Shown here: piece by piece, positions 51,215 to 53,692 of the stretch | Position numbering within the stretch: the first letter of the stretch is position 1 | Layout of the letters: every line of letters starts with the position of its first letter | Source of the DNA: Desertifilum tharense IPPAS B-1220 | GTDB taxonomy: Bacteria > Cyanobacteriota > Cyanobacteriia > Cyanobacteriales > Desertifilaceae | Assembly: GCF_001746915.1 (NCBI RefSeq) | Contig: NZ_MJGC01000067.1 | Coordinates: 1 to 53,692, forward strand | DNA length: 53,692 nucleotides | Direction of reading: 5' to 3' | Notes under the pieces: generated by a model | The model's input: the letters and a program-made list of their open reading frames with translations, nothing else | Told to the model about the DNA's origin: nothing | Databases searched by the model: none | Program-made: the position numbers and the translations under genes

Positions 51215-51613
51215 ATGAGTCAGGCTAAACGAGTTTTCATCTGCGGATCGGCACTGCAAGGACAACCCGATCATGGTAATCTTCAATCAGCAGAATTTAT
51301 TAAAGCAGCCAGAACCCAACCCCTCTATCGCCTCCATGCTGCCGCAGGTGGTTGGCACCCTGCTATTTATCAAGTCAGTGAAGGCGGAATATCCATTCCC
51401 GGAGAAGTCTACGAACTCACCCTCGAACAATACGAGTATCTCGTCTCCACCGAACCGCCTCATATGTATCCCAGCGATGTGATTTTAGAGGATGGCGAAG
51501 TCTTAACCGCCATGCTTTATCCGCAAGAACTGGTTGAACAATATAACTGGCCCGATATTTCCCACCTTGGGGGATGGGCTGCCTATAAAGCCAGTTTAGT
51601 CGAAGTCGCGTGA
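51215..51613 (+). CDS. Gamma-glutamylcyclotransferase-fold protein resembling the allophanate hydrolase C-terminal domain
   Basis: The 132-residue protein from the ATG at 51215 resembles the C-terminal domain of allophanate hydrolase (AtzF/DUR1,2): RVFICGSALQGQPDHGNL, then TQPLYRLHAAAGGWHPAIYQV, IPGEVYEL and a conserved VILEDGEV. That domain normally completes allophanate to ammonia breakdown when fused to an amidase. Here it stands alone, next to ureide genes. The longer reading frame (TTG at 51122) runs through the operator palindromes, which argues for the ATG. Co-transcription with uraH and xdhA on the same strand is plausible. Function is inferred only. Confidence 0.75.
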   Translation: MSQAKRVFICGSALQGQPDHGNLQSAEFIKAARTQPLYRLHAAAGGWHPAIYQVSEGGISIPGEVYELTLEQYEYLVSTEPPHMYPSDVILEDGEVLTAMLYPQELVEQYNWPDISHLGGWAAYKASLVEVA

Positions 51614-51622
51614 AGAGTATAG

Positions 51623-51660
51623 GCGATCGCATCGATCTGAGTCAGTGCGATCGCATTTTT
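51623..51660 (+). terminator. Terminator-like hairpin built from two HIP1 octamers
   Basis: GCGATCGC at 51623-51630 and at 51647-51654 are each palindromic and complementary to each other, followed by ATTTTT. Together they can form a stem with a 16-base loop and a T-run, just 10 bases after the upstream stop. Confidence 0.5.
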
Positions 51661-51726
51661 CCAACTTGCAGATGCTTAAACCCCTAAACTAGAACAAGCA
51701 TCAATTTCGATTATTACTACGCACTT

Positions 51727-52089
51727 ATGTCAGGGAAACTCACGACCCATGTTCTAGACACTGCTTATGGTCGTCCAGCCGCCAATCTAAGCATCGAACT
51801 CTGGTCAATCGAACCCCAATCCGGCGAAAAAACATTACTCAAAACCGTCCGTACTAACTCTGAGGGTCGCACCGACAGTCCGCTACTCGTCGATGACGAA
51901 CTGAAGACTCAAGTTTACGAACTCGTCTTTCACGTTGGTGCATATTTTACCCAACATGTCGAGCATTTACCCAGTCCCCTATTCCTCGACCAAATTCCCA
52001 TCCGCTTTGGCATTTCCGACGCCAACTCTCACTATCACATCCCTCTCCTCATGTCCCCCTGGTCTTACAGTACCTATCGTGGTAGTTAA
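51727..52089 (+). CDS. uraH: 5-hydroxyisourate hydrolase (transthyretin-like)
   Basis: The enzyme converts 5-hydroxyisourate, from urate oxidation, to OHCU in purine breakdown. It is 120 residues long. The N-terminal LTTHVLDTAYGRPAANL contains the catalytic His (about residue 8), a middle Arg region (TNSEGRTD) follows, and the diagnostic C-terminal YRGS is intact. HYHIPLLMSPWSYSTYRGS at the end is the family signature. It lies between the allophanate-like gene and xdhA on the same strand, consistent with a purine-catabolic operon. Confidence 0.95.
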   Translation: MSGKLTTHVLDTAYGRPAANLSIELWSIEPQSGEKTLLKTVRTNSEGRTDSPLLVDDELKTQVYELVFHVGAYFTQHVEHLPSPLFLDQIPIRFGISDANSHYHIPLLMSPWSYSTYRGS

Positions 52090-52173
52090 AATGGCAGAAT
52101 CTCCGATCTACTTTCATTAAAGTAGGAACTCGGAACTGACTGATTCTCTCCATCTCCTCTTCCCAGTTTGGAA

Positions 52174-53577
52174 ATGACTCAAATCCTAGAGAACCGCCTG
52201 ACCTTTACCCTAAACGGTCAGACCCTACATTTAAAAGACATTTCGCCAACATTAACCCTACTGCAATACTTGCAGCAAACAGGATGCGCGGGAACCAAAG
52301 AAGGATGCGGGGATGGAGACTGCGGCGCTTGTACCGTTGCGATCATCAGTCTGGGTGCAGATGGTCAACCCCATTATCAGGCGATGAATAGTTGTTTGAT
52401 CCCTCTGGGTTCGCTTTCTGGAAAAGAAGTGATTACTGTAGAAGGGATTGCTAATGGACAATTGCACCCCGTCCAAGCGGCGATGGTTAAAACCGGGGGT
52501 TCTCAGTGCGGTTATTGCACGCCCGGATTCATTATGAGCTTATTTGCCGCGTATTATGATGGCAAGCTAGATGATATGGCGATTGAGGGAAATTTGTGTC
52601 GCTGTACGGGATACTTACCCATTCGCCGCGCCGCGCAACAACTGGTGGCACACTCAGTTGAAGACCAGTTTAGCGCGAAACTCCAGCAAAGTCCGGGAGA
52701 CACTTACCCCGTTAGTTATGCTGGAAACGAACAACTTTTTTATCGTCCGACACAGCTAGACGCAGTTTTAGCGCTATTACAAGAACACCCCAATGCTACC
52801 CTAGTCGCCGGGGCAACAGATTTAGGACTAGAAATGAGTCATTATCGGCAACATTACCCGGTAATGATTTCCCTAGAAGCCGTCAGCGAACTCAAGCCAA
52901 TTGAACAAACCGCAGAATGGGTGAAAATTGGCGCAGCCGTACCTTTAAGTCAGATTGAAACCCAGTTAAAAGGGATTTTTCCCAGTTTAGATGAGATGCT
53001 GCATTGGTTCGCCGCCCGCCAAGTTCGCAACCGCGCTACCCTGGGGGGGAATATTGGCACCGCATCCCCGATTGGAGATTTACCGCCGGTTTTGCTATCT
53101 TTGGATGCAGAGTTAGCGATCGCATCTCATCAGGGAACACGAACGATCGCGATCGCAGATTTCTTTAAAGCCTATCGCCAGACTGACTTACAACCGGGTG
53201 AAGTTATTGTTTCGGTTAAGATTAACAAAACCTTAGCGCCGGGTGCCGTTCGTCGCCTCAGCCAATCCTATAAAGTGGGTAAGCGGGGAACGGATGATAT
53301 TAGTATCGTTGCTGCTGCGTTTGCGATTGATTTAGATGCCGAAAATCGCATTGTCAAAGCCAGACTCGCCTACGGGGGAGTGGCTGCAACTCCGATTAGA
53401 GCGATCGCACCTGAACAAATCTTACTCGGTAAACCCTGGAGTTGGGAAACCCTCAAAGAGGTTAAACCCCTCCTGAAAACCACCTTTACCCCCCTCACCG
53501 ACTTACGCGGAAGCGCCGAATACCGCCGAATACTCGTCGCCAACCTCTTTGAGAAATTCTTCGCAGAGTTTGGCTAG
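52174..53577 (+). CDS. xdhA: Xanthine dehydrogenase small subunit (2Fe-2S and FAD)
   Basis: This is the small subunit of molybdenum-containing xanthine dehydrogenase, which oxidises hypoxanthine and xanthine to urate. The N-terminal ferredoxin domain has CAGTKEGCGDGDCGACTV (about residues 38-55). The second 2Fe-2S domain has QCGYCTPGFIMSL and NLCRCTGY. The FAD domain contains VAGATDLGLEM and RNRATLGGNIGTASPIGDLPP (about 285-305). The ATG at 52174 matches the usual start; a TTG two codons earlier is possible. The Mo-binding subunit (xdhB) is expected beyond the window. Confidence 0.93.
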   Translation: MTQILENRLTFTLNGQTLHLKDISPTLTLLQYLQQTGCAGTKEGCGDGDCGACTVAIISLGADGQPHYQAMNSCLIPLGSLSGKEVITVEGIANGQLHPVQAAMVKTGGSQCGYCTPGFIMSLFAAYYDGKLDDMAIEGNLCRCTGYLPIRRAAQQLVAHSVEDQFSAKLQQSPGDTYPVSYAGNEQLFYRPTQLDAVLALLQEHPNATLVAGATDLGLEMSHYRQHYPVMISLEAVSELKPIEQTAEWVKIGAAVPLSQIETQLKGIFPSLDEMLHWFAARQVRNRATLGGNIGTASPIGDLPPVLLSLDAELAIASHQGTRTIAIADFFKAYRQTDLQPGEVIVSVKINKTLAPGAVRRLSQSYKVGKRGTDDISIVAAAFAIDLDAENRIVKARLAYGGVAATPIRAIAPEQILLGKPWSWETLKEVKPLLKTTFTPLTDLRGSAEYRRILVANLFEKFFAEFG

Positions 53578-53584
53578 GGAAGAA

Positions 53585-53692
53585 GGGAGTTGGGAGTTGG
53601 GAGTTGGGAGTTGGGGAAGAAGGGAATTGGGAATTGGGAGTTAGGAGTTGGGGAAGAAGAGGATGGGGGGGAAGAAGGGAGTTGGGAGTTGG
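53585..53692. repeat. 7-bp short tandem repeat (GGGAGTT) array, runs off the window
   Basis: Runs of GGGAGTT and variants (GGGAATT, TAGGAGTT) repeat several times between purine-rich GGGGAAGAAG spacers, starting just after the xdhA stop. Heptanucleotide arrays of this kind (STRRs) are common in filamentous cyanobacteria. The array is cut by the window end, so its full size is unknown. Confidence 0.85.

Overview
The window is chromosomal DNA of a cyanobacterium. GCGATCGC (HIP1) octamers are scattered through almost all genes. The gene set is cyanobacterial or photosynthetic: prolycopene isomerase (crtH), Ycf19/YggT, Ycf20, plant-type glycerate 3-kinase, a fibrillin-like protein and the complete circadian clock operon kaiABC. 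The long KaiA with an N-terminal pseudo-receiver and the many large sensor kinases suggest a filamentous, Oscillatoriales-like strain, but I cannot name a species from the sequence.

Layout. 0-13 kb is mostly housekeeping: a broken sensor-kinase fragment, crtH, upp, ycf19, a 55-residue metallothionein gene (bmtA) behind a recognisable SmtB-type operator, a yvcK-tsaE-membrane protein run, an Mla/TGD-type lipid transport pair (ATPase and MCE protein), plsC, a DUF2288 gene and pheT. 13-25 kb holds a DICT-GAF histidine kinase, three YsnF/AvaK (DUF2382) stress-type paralogues around a membrane protein, cysE, a PPOX flavoprotein, glycerate kinase, ycf20 with no usual start codon, and a GT39 glycosyltransferase. 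25-31 kb is the clock region. kaiABC is transcribed rightward; divergent from it is an 883-codon CBS-PAS-histidine kinase ending in two receiver-like domains that both lack the phospho-acceptor aspartate, and an HLR1-like (RpaA/RpaB-type) direct repeat lies between them.

31-38 kb is an accessory block: hsdR, then a Y1 (IS200/RAYT-like) transposase bracketed by inverted palindromic REP-like elements, then hsdM-hsdS, another inverted REP pair and a tRNA-Val(UAC). The stems of the REP elements vary between copies but stay self-complementary. hsdS has AT-rich target-recognition domains set in GC-richer conserved regions, and HIP1 sites are sparse in the block, which suggests horizontal acquisition.

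38-53.7 kb combines mazG, a nickel-type ABC importer (nikABCDE) with a divergent methyltransferase, RidA, a divergent methyltransferase/FAD-oxidoreductase pair sharing a strong Fur box, an orphan substrate-binding lipoprotein, and a purine/ureide catabolism cluster: a Zn-dependent ureide amidohydrolase, a stand-alone protein resembling the allophanate-hydrolase C-terminal domain, uraH and xdhA. Three GTATAC palindromes lie in the divergent promoter of that cluster. A plausible physiological link is that purine breakdown yields urea, whose use by urease needs nickel. The window ends in a 7-bp short tandem repeat.
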